This document shows, in pieces, positions 1-11,080 of a DNA stretch of 64,000 bases (positions within the stretch are counted from its first letter, which is position 1; every line of letters starts with the position of its first letter). The notes beneath the pieces are model-generated. The model ran no database searches. It was not told the origin of the DNA and saw only the letters and a list, made by a program, of their open reading frames with translations. The position numbers and the translations under genes were made by a program. This stretch comes from Cryptomeria japonica (Eukaryota; Streptophyta; Pinopsida; Cupressales; Cupressaceae), in contig NC_081408.1 of assembly GCF_030272615.1 (NCBI RefSeq), forward strand, positions 766,541,330 to 766,605,329, read 5' to 3'.

Positions 1-414
1 TATCTGCTCAAAAGTGATAGTAGTAAATGATGTCTTTAGAGTGTCCACCATTTGCTTATATGGCATGAGTTTATCATCTTTGGTCTGATATTCATCTGTT
101 GCTTGTCAAATGACTAGTTGGGAATCGCCATATACTTGTAGTTCTTGTAATTTCCATTGTACGGCTAACCTGAGTCCTATGATCAAGGCCTCATACTTTG
201 CTATGTTGTTTGTGCATGGAAATGTGAGCCTGTAAGACTTCGGGATGCTATCACCCTGAGGTGTGATAAACAGAATGCCTGCCCCCAAGCCATGCCTAGT
301 GTATGAACCATCAAAATATAGTTTCCATGGTTGTGCTGTTGCGATCATGAATATCTCTTCATCTGGAAAATTGGAAATGAGAGGATGATCGCCTATGAGT
401 GGTGCATCGGTCAA
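1..414 (-). pseudogene. Second (Tat-type) RNase H domain, broken, partial
   Basis: This RNase H would remove the RNA strand during reverse transcription. The translated minus strand shows the RNase H fold signature: FDGSY near 310-320 with the first catalytic Asp, a KYEAL segment with the catalytic Glu, and GDSQLVI with the next Asp. It is in frame with the RT segment upstream but separated by the TAG at 415-417. A second stop, TGA at 106-108, falls right after GDSQLVI, where element 2 has a Cys codon (TGT). The frame stays open from 105 to the window edge (QATDEYQTKDD and onward). The real protein therefore continued beyond both stops. The 102-residue open stretch between the stops starts with a TTG (Leu), not an ATG, so it is not an independent gene. 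Confidence 0.85.
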
Positions 415-3156
415 CTAATCTGCAATAACCTGACCTTTGATAGCTTTACGGTCTACATACTCGATGTCAAATTCACTTAGAATCATCACCCATTTGGCCA
501 AGTGGCCTGTCAATGCTGCTTTGCTGAGTAAATACTTGAGTGGACCAATCTTTGCAATGAGTTGTACCTTGCGTGTTAACAAATAGTGCCTCAGTTTAGT
601 GGCTGCTAAGATTATTGCTAAGCAAGCTCGCTCAATAGGTGTGTAATTGAGTTCATAGCCCACCAGTGTGCGAGAGATGTAGTAAACAGCACACTTTTTT
701 CCTTCTGCATTATGTTGTGCCAGTAGTACACCCAATGCTGTACTTGTTGCTGAGATATAGAGTAACAATGGTCTACTTGGATCTGGTGGGATCAGCAATG
801 GTGGATTCATGAGATAGTCTTTAAGCGTCTGAAATGCTTGCTGGCATCTGGCATCCCACTGAAAGCGGATGTTCTTGTGTAACAGATGTGTAAATGGGTG
901 ACACTTATTAGCCAATTGTGCAATGAATCTTCGGATGGATTGAAGTCGTCCTTGTAATGTCCTTAGTTGACTGATATTCTTTGGAGGTGGCATGTCCATG
1001 ATTGCTTTTACCTTTGCTAGGTCGACCTCAATACCTTTGCTTGAGACAATGTATCCTAGAAGCTTCCCGGAGGTTACTCCAAAGACACATTTCTTTGGGT
1101 TGAGTCGAACATGGTATTGTTCCAGTCTATCAAAGATTTTATCTAAGATGTGGAGATGCCCTTCTCTGGTGAGTGATTTTGCTAGTAAGTCATCAACATA
1201 ATCTTCCATCATGGTATGCATCATGTCATGGAAGATGGTGGTCATTGCTCTTTGATAGGTGGCTCCTGCATTCTTTAGACTGAAGGGCATTACATTCCAG
1301 CAATATGTGCCCCATGGACATGTGAAGGCTGTCTTATGTTGGTCCTCTGGTGCGATCTTTATTTGATTGTATCCTGAAAAGCCATCCATGAGTGAAAGCA
1401 TGGCATGTCCTACTGTCAGATCCACTATGATGTCGATATTTGGTAGGGGGAAGTCATCCTTAGGACATGCCTTATTCAGATCTCTAAAGTCGGTACAAAT
1501 GCGGATGCCCCCTTTTAGTTTGCCGACAGGCACAATGTTGGAGATCCATTCTGCATAATCAATTGGCCTAATGAAACCAACATCTAGGAGTTTCTTGAGT
1601 TCTGTTTTGACTAGCACTGCAATTTGGGGATGCATCTTACGAAGCTTCTGCTTGACAGGTTTGGCTCCTTCTGCTACGGTGAGGTGATGCATGACTAAAT
1701 TAGGATCAAGCCCAGGCATGTCTGCATATGACCATGCAAAGTTGATCTGACACTTCTGGAAGAACTCTAAAAACTTAGGTTGTTCCTCTGGAGTGAGAAG
1801 AGATGCCAGATGTATGAGATGAGGATTTTCAGGAGTCCCCACATTGTATTCTTTGGTTTCCTCGATGAGAATCGTTGATCGTTCCTGTTGTGTACTAGCA
1901 GGGAGAATGTCAAACCCTTCATCCTCAGGTGCCTCAGAGAGGTTTTCACCATTGGATACGCTCTTTCTTTTTACTTTTGTTGGATCAAACAGTGCCACAG
2001 TGTGGTTTTCAATAGAAGATCCATGTTTTAATGTTATATTTTTGCAGCTGAAAGGTTTGGCATCCGCCCTGAAGTATGCTGCGCTATTAAGTTCAATGGC
2101 AAATCCAGCTTTGTGATCCTCTCTTGGTAGGTTATCCCTTAATTCCAAAAAGTCAATGATGGCCTCATCGTTTTGGAAGAGGTCAAGACATGGGGGATTT
2201 TGTTGGTTCCATTCGATGAGTTCAGGGTGGATAATGGGCATTACTTCATCGATTATGTTAAGTGTGTTAGATGTATCAGTGAGGGTTAAGACGTTATGGT
2301 GAAGGTCATTGATGGTACTCTTGCTGTCAGAATCAGGCGTAGGATGAGACGTAGGGTCTGTGGAAGATGTTTCCAGTTCAGGAACCCAAGTGGTCTTTAT
2401 CTGTGCTTCTCCGTAAACAGGGATGTCTTTGCGTGGTGGAGGTAGTGGTGCATCTTCCTCATCTGAAGCGTTAAGCTGTACATAATCAAATTCCCACTCA
2501 TGTGAGTCGGTCTCTGAGTCACTTTCCAACATTCGATTACTATACCATACTGGGATGTCTTTTGAGTTAAATACTACAGGTGTGATTGGTTGATGTACCT
2601 TTGTAATGATTGGTGTTTCAGGAAGATCGATGGGGATAAAGGAATCCAATACGGGGAGTATCGATAATATTGACTCAGTTGCGTCTGCTGGAACTGCTGG
2701 TGCTATAGATGCTACTGCAGGTTCTGATACAGTTGCTACTGCTAATGGTACTATGGATGTAATGGCTATTGCGAATGGGATTACTGGTTTGTTTGGTGGG
2801 ATGAGTGGCATTGGTGATAGTTGTGTTGGGATTCTGAGCCTTGGTGGGGCAGTTGGGATGGTACTTGATGCTGCTTTGATAATGAAAGGTGTCCTTTTTG
2901 CAGTAGGTTGACATAATGGTTTGGTGGGTTTTCCTTTGAATTTGAGTTTAGGAAATATCTCTTTTTCAAAGCCTAGGCCTATATTACCTTTGGGCTTGAA
3001 TTCTGGTAGTAGAGGTTCATGTCGTCCTTGTTTGCAATATCCTAAAGCACTCTGACCATCATATCCCATTATTTGCATAATGAGGAGACCTTTGCCATAC
3101 TGATCTGTAGGAAGTCTAACTTGCGGTATATTAGTGGTGATGGGATCTTTATAGAT
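415..3156 (-). pseudogene. Pol: G-patch-like linker, reverse transcriptase and RNase H
   Basis: This is the reverse transcriptase part of the gag-pol polyprotein. After the stop at 3157-3159 comes a glycine-rich segment (YGKG, MGYDGQ, LGYCKQG, GLGFE, about 3100-2960) resembling a G-patch. A long Pro/Ser-rich and acidic linker follows. The RT core carries FRDLNKACPKDDFPLPNID, then MPFSLKNAGATYQRAM and the catalytic YVDD (about 1189-1200). The classical RNase H region (LLYISATSTALGVLLAQ, ISRTLVGYELNYTPIE) is followed by LAKWVMILSEFDIEYVDRKAIKGQ. The frame ends at TAG 415-417, where element 2 has CAG. An ATG at 3078 opens the longest frame, but homology begins before it, so that ATG is not a genuine start. 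The RT motifs look complete. The element-specific oddity is MPFS where element 2 and most relatives have MPFG. Confidence 0.9.
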
Positions 3157-4632
3157 CTAGTCCGCTAAGTCCTCATCTTGGGTTTCTTCTTCTTGACTCT
3201 TTCCAAGGATGAAAGGCATCAAAGCACATGCAGGCGTGTTTAGTGGTTGTTGGAGTAACTGTTGTGGTTTACCATGTGTTCGAGGAGAAGTGGGTATTTG
3301 TCCCACACAAAAGAGTTGACTCAAGTTGTATTCCCCGGGACCTTCCTCTGCTATTTTCATCTTAAGCTTTTCTTGCTTTGGTATAGTGGTGTTTGAACTG
3401 GAAAGAGAGGTGGGACTTATATATGATGTGGAGGAAATGGCTTCTCTATTATTGGAAACGGTAATTTCTGGTTGATGGCTGATATTATGGCAAAATGCAA
3501 AGGGATTTACATCGCCCAGGATTGTGATCTCTACACCATTATGTGGGAACTTGATACATTGATGGTAGGTAGATGGAACGGATTGCATGGCATGTATCCA
3601 AGGTCTTCCTAATAATAGATTGTATGGCAGAGGAAGGTCCAGAACTTGACAGATGATGTGTTTTACCACAAGGCCCACTCGGATTGGTAGTACCACAGCT
3701 CCTTTGGATGAACGCTCTGCATCGTCATAGGCTTTGATTGTGATCTTCTTGCGAGGATCCACTGATTCTACTGCATATCCCAATGCTGTGACCAACTGTA
3801 GTGTACAAATATTTAGGCCTACTCCATTATCGATCAAGACTCGCTTGATCCTATGCTGGTTAATAAATCCTTCGATGTGGAGTGAGGCGTTATGAGGTTG
3901 GTGGAAGGAAGAGTTGTCACTTTCGGAAAAAGTGAGACAAGGTGATGACTTTAGACTTCCAACCATGGCTTGAAATTGGTCTGTATTCAAATTTGCAGGG
4001 ACTGACGCCTCTTGGAGGGCTTGATCCAAGATAGTTTTATGAGAGGGCGATAGGCACAATAGTTCTAAAATGGATATAAGCGCAGGGGTTTTGTCTAATT
4101 GTTCCACAAGATTGTACTGCTTTGGTATGGAGGTGGTGCCTTGTGGAGCTGCCTTTATGGTGACCTTGCCGCGACGTGTAACAACATTGCAATTTGAGTT
4201 GGGATTTTTGAAGGTTATAGTTGCAACTTGTTCATTGGCATCATACAGATGATTTACAGTGTAATTATATGCAGCTTGTGTATAATCAGTGGTATCAGTG
4301 CCTCGCCTAGAAGTGGAAGGACCCCTTTGATCTTGTGATGGAAGTGGATTTTTGAACATCAGATGATCATTATTTGTTGTTTTTGGGTCATGTCCTTCAA
4401 TTTCAATTTCTCCTCGATCAACAAGATCCTGAATGAGATCTTTCAATCGGTAACAATTACTTGTCTTGTGCCCTCTTCCTTGATGGAATTCACAGTGTTC
4501 AGTATCTCTCCACCATGCCGGTTTGACCTGAGGCTCATAGTTTGATAGTTTAGGTAGAGTGACCAAATTTTGAGAAATGAGTTGTCGCAATACTGTTTCA
4601 ATGGGTTCTCCTAAGGGAGTGTATGTGCGTTT
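3157..4632 (-). pseudogene. Zinc-knuckle-like motif and aspartic protease region
   Basis: This segment follows gag in the same frame after the TAG at 4633-4635. Near its start is CEFHQGRGHKTSNC, a CX2HX4HX4C variant of the nucleocapsid zinc knuckle, which binds RNA in related elements. Counting from the Met at 4590, residues about 248-262 read KRVLIDNGVGLNICT, the aspartic protease active-site region. The triad is D-N-G here and D-G-G in element 2; many retroelement proteases have D-S/T-G. A second hydrophobic strand (YNLLLGRPWIHAM) fits the flap and C-terminal half. The segment ends at TAG 3157-3159. Element 2 has no stop at either aligned position, so both stops are probably decay rather than programmed. 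The protease would cut the polyprotein into mature parts. Confidence 0.85.
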
Positions 4633-5883
4633 CTATTTTTGCTGACGAGGTCTAGGTTCATCATGAGATGTGATGCAACCTTGATTAGAAGGAACATTTG
4701 TGTTATTTTGAGGTGGAGGATTTTGTCCTGCAAACCGAACCACAGGTTGTGCGTTTTGGATAGTCTGGGCATCCACAACCCCATCGTTGACGATATTCTT
4801 GTTTTTATTCCAGAAGCTTGGTTTATCACTATTGAAGCGCGGGCGAGGACCATCTTTTGGTTCATTAAAGATTTTGATGAGTCCTTTCTTGATGAGTGCC
4901 CGTTCACATTTTAAACCCTTGGTGATCATATCATTAAAAGAGTCTGTATCTTTGACATCCAAGTGAAATTCCATTTCTTCGTTTAAGTTGGAAATGAATA
5001 TTTCCACTAGTTGTCGTTCAGGTAACTGAAGAGAATGTCTGCTAGACATTTGACGCCATCGTTGCAGGAATACTGAGAATAGTTCACCTGGTTTTTGTTT
5101 GGTGTTGCACAGATCAGCCATGGTGATGTCGCGTTCAATGTTATGAGAGTAATGAGCGAGGAATTTTTGGATAAGTTCCTCAAATGTTCTAATGCCACCT
5201 AGTAGTCGGGAAAACCATGATGTGGTTGTTCCTCCCAAGCTTTGGGGAAAAAGGTGCATTAGGTATGTGTCTTCATATGCTACTTTGAGGCAAGCGGAAT
5301 GAAATTCTCGGACATGATCGCGGGGATCCCCCTTTCCTCTATATTTTTCAAATTTGGGTGTTTCGAATCCTCGTGGAAATGGTGGCATGTAAATATTCCT
5401 ATCAAAATGATAGGGACATATGTCATTGAGTGAGAATTGGTTAGTCTTGACACCACTATGAAGCTGTTGGGCGAGATTCTCGACTTGTTGCCGCAACATC
5501 TCCATTTCATTTGGAGGAGGAGGTGGTGGGTTACCTCGAGGAATGTTATATCTGATGGGATCTCTACCTCTTTCCTCTTCATGGCGACTTTGTCTTTCTA
5601 ATGCTTGTCTTAATTGGGCAAGATCAAAGTCAGAGGGGAGTTTTGCTCCTTCTTGAGCGAGTTTTAAGAAGTGCGCATCCGCATTGCTCCTGAGTATTTC
5701 ATCAAACAATCTGTTAAAGAGAGGGTTATGCTGAGCCCTTTCTATTGTTACAGGAGTGGGAGTACTTGGGTTTTCGTCATCTACATTTCCTCCAAGTGCT
5801 TCTTGAAATTCATTGAGATTTTCCTCTTCTTCTTCTTCCCTTTCTATTTCTCGTTGCCTGGACTGTGATCGGGTTTGGGCCAT
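4633..5883 (-). CDS. gag: Gag polyprotein
   Basis: Structural protein that packages retrotransposon RNA into cytoplasmic virus-like particles. The ATG at 5881-5883 is the first in the frame and is followed by a charged N-terminus rich in Arg, Glu and Gln (residues 1-25). A Pro-rich stretch lies near residues 117-125, with a short coiled-coil-like segment after it. The retrotransposon gag core spans roughly residues 165-330, recognisable by PKFEKYRGKGDPRDHVREF, EDTYLMHLFPQSLGG, FLAHYSHNIERDI and LCNTKQKPGELFSVFLQRW. The frame stops at TAG 4633-4635 after PRQQK and reopens at once in the same frame with the zinc-knuckle and protease part, so gag and pol were originally one frame. Element 2 carries the same domain. 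Confidence that this is gag is very high; whether it is still expressed is unknown. Confidence 0.92.
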   Translation of the reverse strand: MAQTRSQSRQREIEREEEEEENLNEFQEALGGNVDDENPSTPTPVTIERAQHNPLFNRLFDEILRSNADAHFLKLAQEGAKLPSDFDLAQLRQALERQSRHEEERGRDPIRYNIPRGNPPPPPPNEMEMLRQQVENLAQQLHSGVKTNQFSLNDICPYHFDRNIYMPPFPRGFETPKFEKYRGKGDPRDHVREFHSACLKVAYEDTYLMHLFPQSLGGTTTSWFSRLLGGIRTFEELIQKFLAHYSHNIERDITMADLCNTKQKPGELFSVFLQRWRQMSSRHSLQLPERQLVEIFISNLNEEMEFHLDVKDTDSFNDMITKGLKCERALIKKGLIKIFNEPKDGPRPRFNSDKPSFWNKNKNIVNDGVVDAQTIQNAQPVVRFAGQNPPPQNNTNVPSNQGCITSHDEPRPRQQK

Positions 5884-8224
5884 TTTGTTTATAAGCTTTT
5901 TGTTGAAGTTGAGTGAAAATGATGATGAGTTTTTGATGAAATGAGAGATTGATGATTGGTGAATTGTGTTGCATGTGGATCTCTAGCACCTTTAAGTTGG
6001 ATGTAACCAAAATTCCTTCTTTGAATTGCTTGTTTGTTTGATAAGTTTTGATGTGATAAGGTGTAGAGAAATCTGAGATGTGTTACAGATTTAACTACCT
6101 AGTAATGAGAGGATTCACTCATGAACTAGTTTTAACCTGCGTAGATGTGTCTCTTAGGATGAGCTTATCCTAGATGTAGAAATCATCTAAAAAGTGATGT
6201 GATGTGTTTGATTTCAAGCAATATCTAAAAAAGGAATCTTGGGACAAGAACCTCTTAATGTTTTGAGAGTTGGGATGGATTGATGATGTATGAATGAGAT
6301 GATAGATGAAACGTTTTCAACTTTCAATAAAAACTTTGTGTTACGAATGGGACAAACTCTACCTCTACAAATTTTTGACTCTTTGTACTTTGTTGTTGAT
6401 GTGTTTGGTTGTTTTTGAGAAATGTTTGGTTGGATGAATACTTTGTTTTTGGAAGTGATTTTTTTTTTATTTTTCTTTGACAAGAAAACAAAGCAAGCAC
6501 ACAAACACAAGAATGTTGCCCCAAAGGCACAAATGAGTACGGGTTTAGATCAACCCAATCCTTGGACTTTTATATAACCCTTCCTTTAGATGTATTTTAA
6601 GGTGTGTTTTCAAAGCCTGAAGTCGGCTCAATTTGCACTTGGTCTTTGACTAAAACAAACACACTTCAAACACTTTTTATCCCTAAGGTCAAATGGCCAG
6701 TTGTGATAAATTTAGTCCACATCTTGATATTTCTTCGACTTTGGTACTACATACCTTATGAATCTCGCCGTGGCAGGTAAGGATGTGATATACTAAGTCT
6801 TGCACGAGCATAACAAATAGATGATCCCTATGATGGGGGAGTCACCACTTTTATCAAGCCACAAGTGACTTTTCAAAAAGCTATGTTTTTACTCAAGGAA
6901 ATAAGTATGGTGAGTATCTTGGGAGCAAAACCATCTATGCTCTTGCACTAAATTATATCGCAAATATCCTCAATCAATAGAACGGGTGGGCTACTACTTA
7001 AAGGTGTTTAGTCATGTTCGATGTTTTTGGACATAAGTTCATTCTGCAGTGACTCACTTAAGAGCCTTGTAACTGGTGGTGGGGCCCATTTGTCCTTTCG
7101 GCCAGTTACACTGTAGGAACAGCTATAACCAAGGCTACAGCTTTCGCTCACACCTGATTTCTATAGCGGCTCGAAGGATTTACCGCTCGAGGTCGTTCCC
7201 AAGAGTGATGTGTCTCTTGGCAGGCCTCTCTTAAAAAGATAAAATTTTGAGTGTTACTAACACTTTTCTCTTGCACCTAGGACCACGAAAGCCAAGGGAG
7301 AGGATAGTGTGTGTTAGAAGTAGGACCACTTGACCAACTCTTTGCACAAGTGTGCCAAGCACGAAAAACACTTGTTCTTTTTAATCTATCATTGCAATGT
7401 GATCTAACTATTTGGAGATGTTGCTCCAACAGTCATGGTGTTCTTTTTAACTTCAAAGGCAAAATATTTTGTAAACTAGGAACTTTGAAATCCTAGTCAA
7501 CTGAATTGAAAACACGTCTTGCTTGAAGTAAAATTGTTTTTGAGCTTGAAGGAAAAATGGCTTGTTCTTTTTAGATCGCCCAAAACAAAGTGTTGATTGT
7601 AAATTTCTTTTAAGTTGATGCAAGAAAATAAATTTTGTTTTGTTGATTTTAAGCACCAAAACGAAGTTTGTTTCCTAACTTGCAAGAAACAAAGTTGTTT
7701 TGTAGAAGTTTGTGGTTCTTTTTACCTTGGAACAATGAAATTCTTTTTAAGAGCCCCAAACAAATGTGTGATTTTTTTTAAAAGCCCAAATTTGAAATGT
7801 GAAGTAAATTTTAAACCAAAATAAAAAGTGAATTCATTTTTAAAACCAACTTCAAAAACAAGTTAGTAAAAAATATAAATCTACTTTTTAATCTAATTTA
7901 AATCTGCACAAAAGAGAAAAATAGTTAGTAAAATCCGCCTATTTGGTGGGCTTCTACAAGCCTAAATTTTTTTTTTGGTTACAAGGTGATTTGTACAACG
8001 TTTTGTTACAATAGCGCTAGTCTGCGTTTGAACAGAGGCACTATTTAACACAAACGCACTAAAAGAAAGGGAAAGACAGAGGAGGCAAAAGCACTGAAAC
8101 AGGGTGAATAGCGCCAAAATAATGTCAAACGCACCAAAATAGTGTCAAAAGTGCAACCTGTGTGACATTTTCAACATTCAAACATGTTATTGGTTAAAAA
8201 AAAAGTTGATCTTTTTGGTGTTTG
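5884..8224 (-). other. Element 1 untranslated leader
   Basis: About 2.3 kb between the primer binding site and gag. It holds no long open frame and no recognisable protein. Toward the LTR side (8000-8170) the sequence repeats short GCGCCA/CGCACCAAAATA-type words. A long leader is common in Tat elements, which may carry an intron or an extra ORF here; neither can be shown. Confidence 0.7.
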
Positions 8225-8244
8225 GATTCACGTCAGGTTCACCA
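8225..8244 (-). other. Primer binding site, tRNA-Trp
   Basis: On the plus strand the 20 bases read GATTCACGTCAGGTTCACCA, which as I recall it matches the 3' end of plant tRNA-Trp with one mismatch (A for G, as expected from loss of a methylated CpG). It sits two bases from the LTR end, where the first-strand primer of an LTR retrotransposon anneals. This placement fixes the LTR boundary. Confidence 0.85.
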
Positions 8245-8246
8245 AC

Positions 8247-10047
8247 TGATGCTCTGCAAAAAGGATTAGAAAATCTGTTTGATGGCAACACACACAAGAG
8301 CACAAGAAACAAACGTTAGTGTTAGCAACAAAAGATTATCCTAAACAGGCATATCAAGAGAGATATTAAGCATGAAATAGAAAGCATATAAACATAGAAT
8401 AAAATAGCTAATCAAGATGCTCATAGTTGCTCCTCCCTTGTTCCTCTCCTCTCCAAGTCCCAAATGAGTGTAGCTCTCAGCTTTTAGCACTAGCCATGGA
8501 TGTCATATGGAGATTCAAGATGGTTGAATATGATAAGCAAATACTATGCAAGAGTAGATAGTGATGCTATGAGAAAGCTCTATGCTAATGCCAGTATAAC
8601 AACAATACTCTAATGCTTCCTTTTGCTTGAGGAGAAGGGTTCTATTTATAGAAGAAATGGGGAAATGAAGGGTTAAGATTGAATGGTTTAATCAAGGGCC
8701 AAGTTTGAAAGTTGGGGATCCATGTGCACAATTGGCACCAATAAAATGGTGACAAGTGTCAACATAGGATTGGGTTGAGAGAAGAGGTTGGAGGCATTAA
8801 AGGCCTGAGAAGACCTCATGGTTATCTAGAGGCTAAGGGTCAAGTCCAAATTAAGATTACCCACTCGATTAAGAGTTAATCCAAGGATAAACCTTTGTGC
8901 AAATGTTTAAGAGATAATCATGGTCAAAGCATTAATGGCCTGATAAGACCTTTGGGTTGGGTAGAGGTTGAGTCAAAACAAATGTTTTAACCATGTGGGA
9001 GGGTTTGAGGTAATCATTAATGGTTATTGGAGACTTTGGGGATTAAGTGGTTGAAGGTTGAAAGCCTTCAATGGTTATCAAAGACTTTGAGCCATTTAGT
9101 GGTTGAAGGTTGAAAGCCTTTAATGGTTATCAAAGACTTTGAGGGTTTGAGAAGTGACTTCCTTTTTGCTTAGGAATGTGACAAAGTTTAGAAAAGGGGT
9201 TAGGTTATTTAGAAGTGATTAGAAAATTCTAGAAGGGGTTTAGGCATGCAAGTGGATTTTGTAGGAAAATGCAAGTGGGAGAAATTTTGGTATTTTCAAT
9301 TAAAATAAAATCATTTATTTCAATTAAATGGTGTAATTTGCATTTGGATAAATATTCAAATAAATATTAATTTATTTAAATGAGAAAAATGAAGATAAAG
9401 CATTAAAATGCTTGAAGACTTTGAGGGAAACCATTAAAGGCTTGAAGACTTTAAGGAAAACCATTAAAGTCTTAAGAAGACTATAGAAGGAAGCCATCAA
9501 GTTTGAAGACTTTAAAGCCATCAAGTTTGAATACTTTAAGGGAAACCATTAAAGGTTTCAAGTGGGTGAGGATAAATAGGATTTTAAATAAATAATTTAT
9601 TTAAAATAGTTGTGCAACTTGCTTTTGTAGGAAAATACAAGTGGGTGGAGGATAAAGGTGATTTAAATAAATTATTTATTTAAAATAATTGTGCAACTTG
9701 CATTTGTAGGAAAATGCAAGTGGGTAGAGGATAAAGGTGATTTAAATAAATGTTAATTTATTTAAATGTGAGAGGTGGGATTTTGGGGGATTTAAATAAA
9801 TATTAATTTATTTAAATGTGAGAGAAGATTTAATTAAATAAATATGATTTATTTATTTAATTAATGGTCTGAATTTGGTTAAGTGAATTAAATCAAATAA
9901 ATTGAATAATTTATTTAATTAATAGGAGAAGAGGGTTAAGATGAATTAATTAAATATATTAATTTAATTAATTATTAATTGATGGTTAAATAATCAAATA
10001 AATATTAAATATTCATTTAATTAAGTGGACAGATTTATGTGACTACA
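8247..10047 (-). repeat. 5' LTR of element 1 (1.8 kb)
   Basis: On the minus strand it begins TGTAGTCACATAAATCTGTCC at 10047 and ends GCAGAGCATCA at 8247, with TG...CA termini. The boundaries are supported by the adjacent tRNA-Trp site and by collinearity with the solo LTR at 42366-44092. The U3 part (about 9300-10020) contains many AT palindromes and internal repeats: AACCATTAAAGG/GAAGACTTT blocks at 9400-9560, and a repeated unit around CAAGTGGGTGGAGGATAAAGG at 9565-9740. The promoter would drive element transcription leftward. Confidence 0.9.
8642..8651 (-). promoter_or_regulatory. TATA box of element 1 LTR
   Basis: CTATAAATAG on the minus strand, followed by AACCCTTC. The same motif and flank occur in the solo LTR at 43673-43682, so it is conserved between copies and probably marks the U3/R start of transcription. 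Confidence 0.65.
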
Positions 10048-11071
10048 ATTTCCATATTTTGCTCCAAGTACTTTTTATTCAGTTTTTTTCTTTTCAACAC
10101 TCTAGTGAATATCTTGGATGTTTTAAGTCCTGGGATCTCTTTCTTTGAGTAGGATGTCTCGTCTTTGGCTGTTCTTTCTGTATTTTCAGCCTTATGTCTC
10201 TTCTGATCATTGTAGACATTTTTTTGTAATCATTTTCTTTATGCAAACGCACTGAGTTAAAGTGCCACTATGCATTGTATACTTAGGATCTTGCACATCT
10301 TGTGTCTTATTGTAGATGCACTACATTATAAAGTGCCATAGGGGGGTTGATGTTTTCCTTTGTTTGTCATCTACCTTTGTCACATGAGTATTCCTTCCAA
10401 GATATTAGCCTCATGATATGTGTCAAGTGAGTGTTCCTTCCATGACACTCTGTACTTTCTCTGCACCTTCGATGTTCCTAGTTCTTCGTCATGCAGTTCT
10501 TGTTGGCCATTCTTTTAAGTGTACCTGTCCCTCTCCCTTTTCAAAATTCTGGGGAGGTTTGTCTTTGTTGTTTTAATGCTTCCTTGGTTTGATCGATCAT
10601 CTCTTCAGGCTTTGGTGTTTTGTGCCATTTGTATCTTCGAGTTCAGTTGTTTGCCTTTGTTTGCCATTTGATTCAAGTAGTGTCATTTGAGGGAACTCAT
10701 GCAGATTATAGTCTTCTCTACCTAGTCACGTTCTATTTCAGTGGAGGTTCTCCAGATTAGTAGTTACTCTTCGACAGTGTTTGCAGCTATTTCATGCTTC
10801 AGTGGTGTTCTTCATTCTCTTCTTTTTTTGTTCCTATCTTCTAGAACACTCTTGTTTGGAGGCTTCTTAGTCCTTCACTTGAGCTTTAATCTCTTCTTGG
10901 AGAGGATTTTTGTTCCCATATGGTTTTCTCCTTTTTCTCCACTTTACAAAGATTTGTATTGTACTTGGGTACCTGATCAGGCCTAGTTGTCGGGACCCAT
11001 TGTTGCTTTCTTGCATTTTTTACATGCTTTTTTAGTCCTTAGTTGTTTTTAGCTACTCCCTAAGTTCATCT

Positions 11072-11080
11072 TAAGGGGGG
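11072..11080 (+). other. Polypurine tract
   Basis: TAAGGGGGG directly before TGTTAGAG, the expected primer for plus-strand DNA synthesis just inside a 3' LTR. Confidence 0.65.

Larger units (their letters stand above)
1..10047 (-). mobile_element. Ty3/gypsy retrotransposon, Tat-like, partial (element 1)
   Basis: Read on the minus strand the order is 5' LTR (10047-8247), primer binding site, long leader, gag, protease, RT with RNase H, then a second RNase H that runs off the left window edge. The integrase and 3' LTR are outside the window. A second RNase H after the RT-linked one is the hallmark of the Tat/Ogre group within Ty3/gypsy. Gag-pol forms one uninterrupted reading frame from 5883 to base 1 except for four nonsense codons (4633-4635 TAG, 3157-3159 TAG, 415-417 TAG, 106-108 TGA), so this copy should not make a full polyprotein. 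The right end abuts the copia-like sequence at 10048, which it probably interrupts. If so, the same sequence and the 5-bp ATTTC duplication should lie beyond the left edge. Order and domains are seen; the Tat assignment rests on family knowledge. Confidence 0.9.

Noticed and set aside
2606-2911. Plus-strand Gly/Ala-rich 101-residue frame
   Set aside because: Antisense to the low-complexity linker of element 1 pol.
1-5883. Endogenous pararetrovirus (caulimovirus-like)
   Set aside because: Gag, the protease-RT-RNase H order, the second RNase H and the LTR with a tRNA primer site fit Ty3/gypsy; no movement-protein motif is seen.
10741-10986. Plus-strand 81-residue Leu/Phe-rich frame
   Set aside because: Falls in the copia-like non-coding internal region, and the homologous inverted copy is not open in the matching frame.
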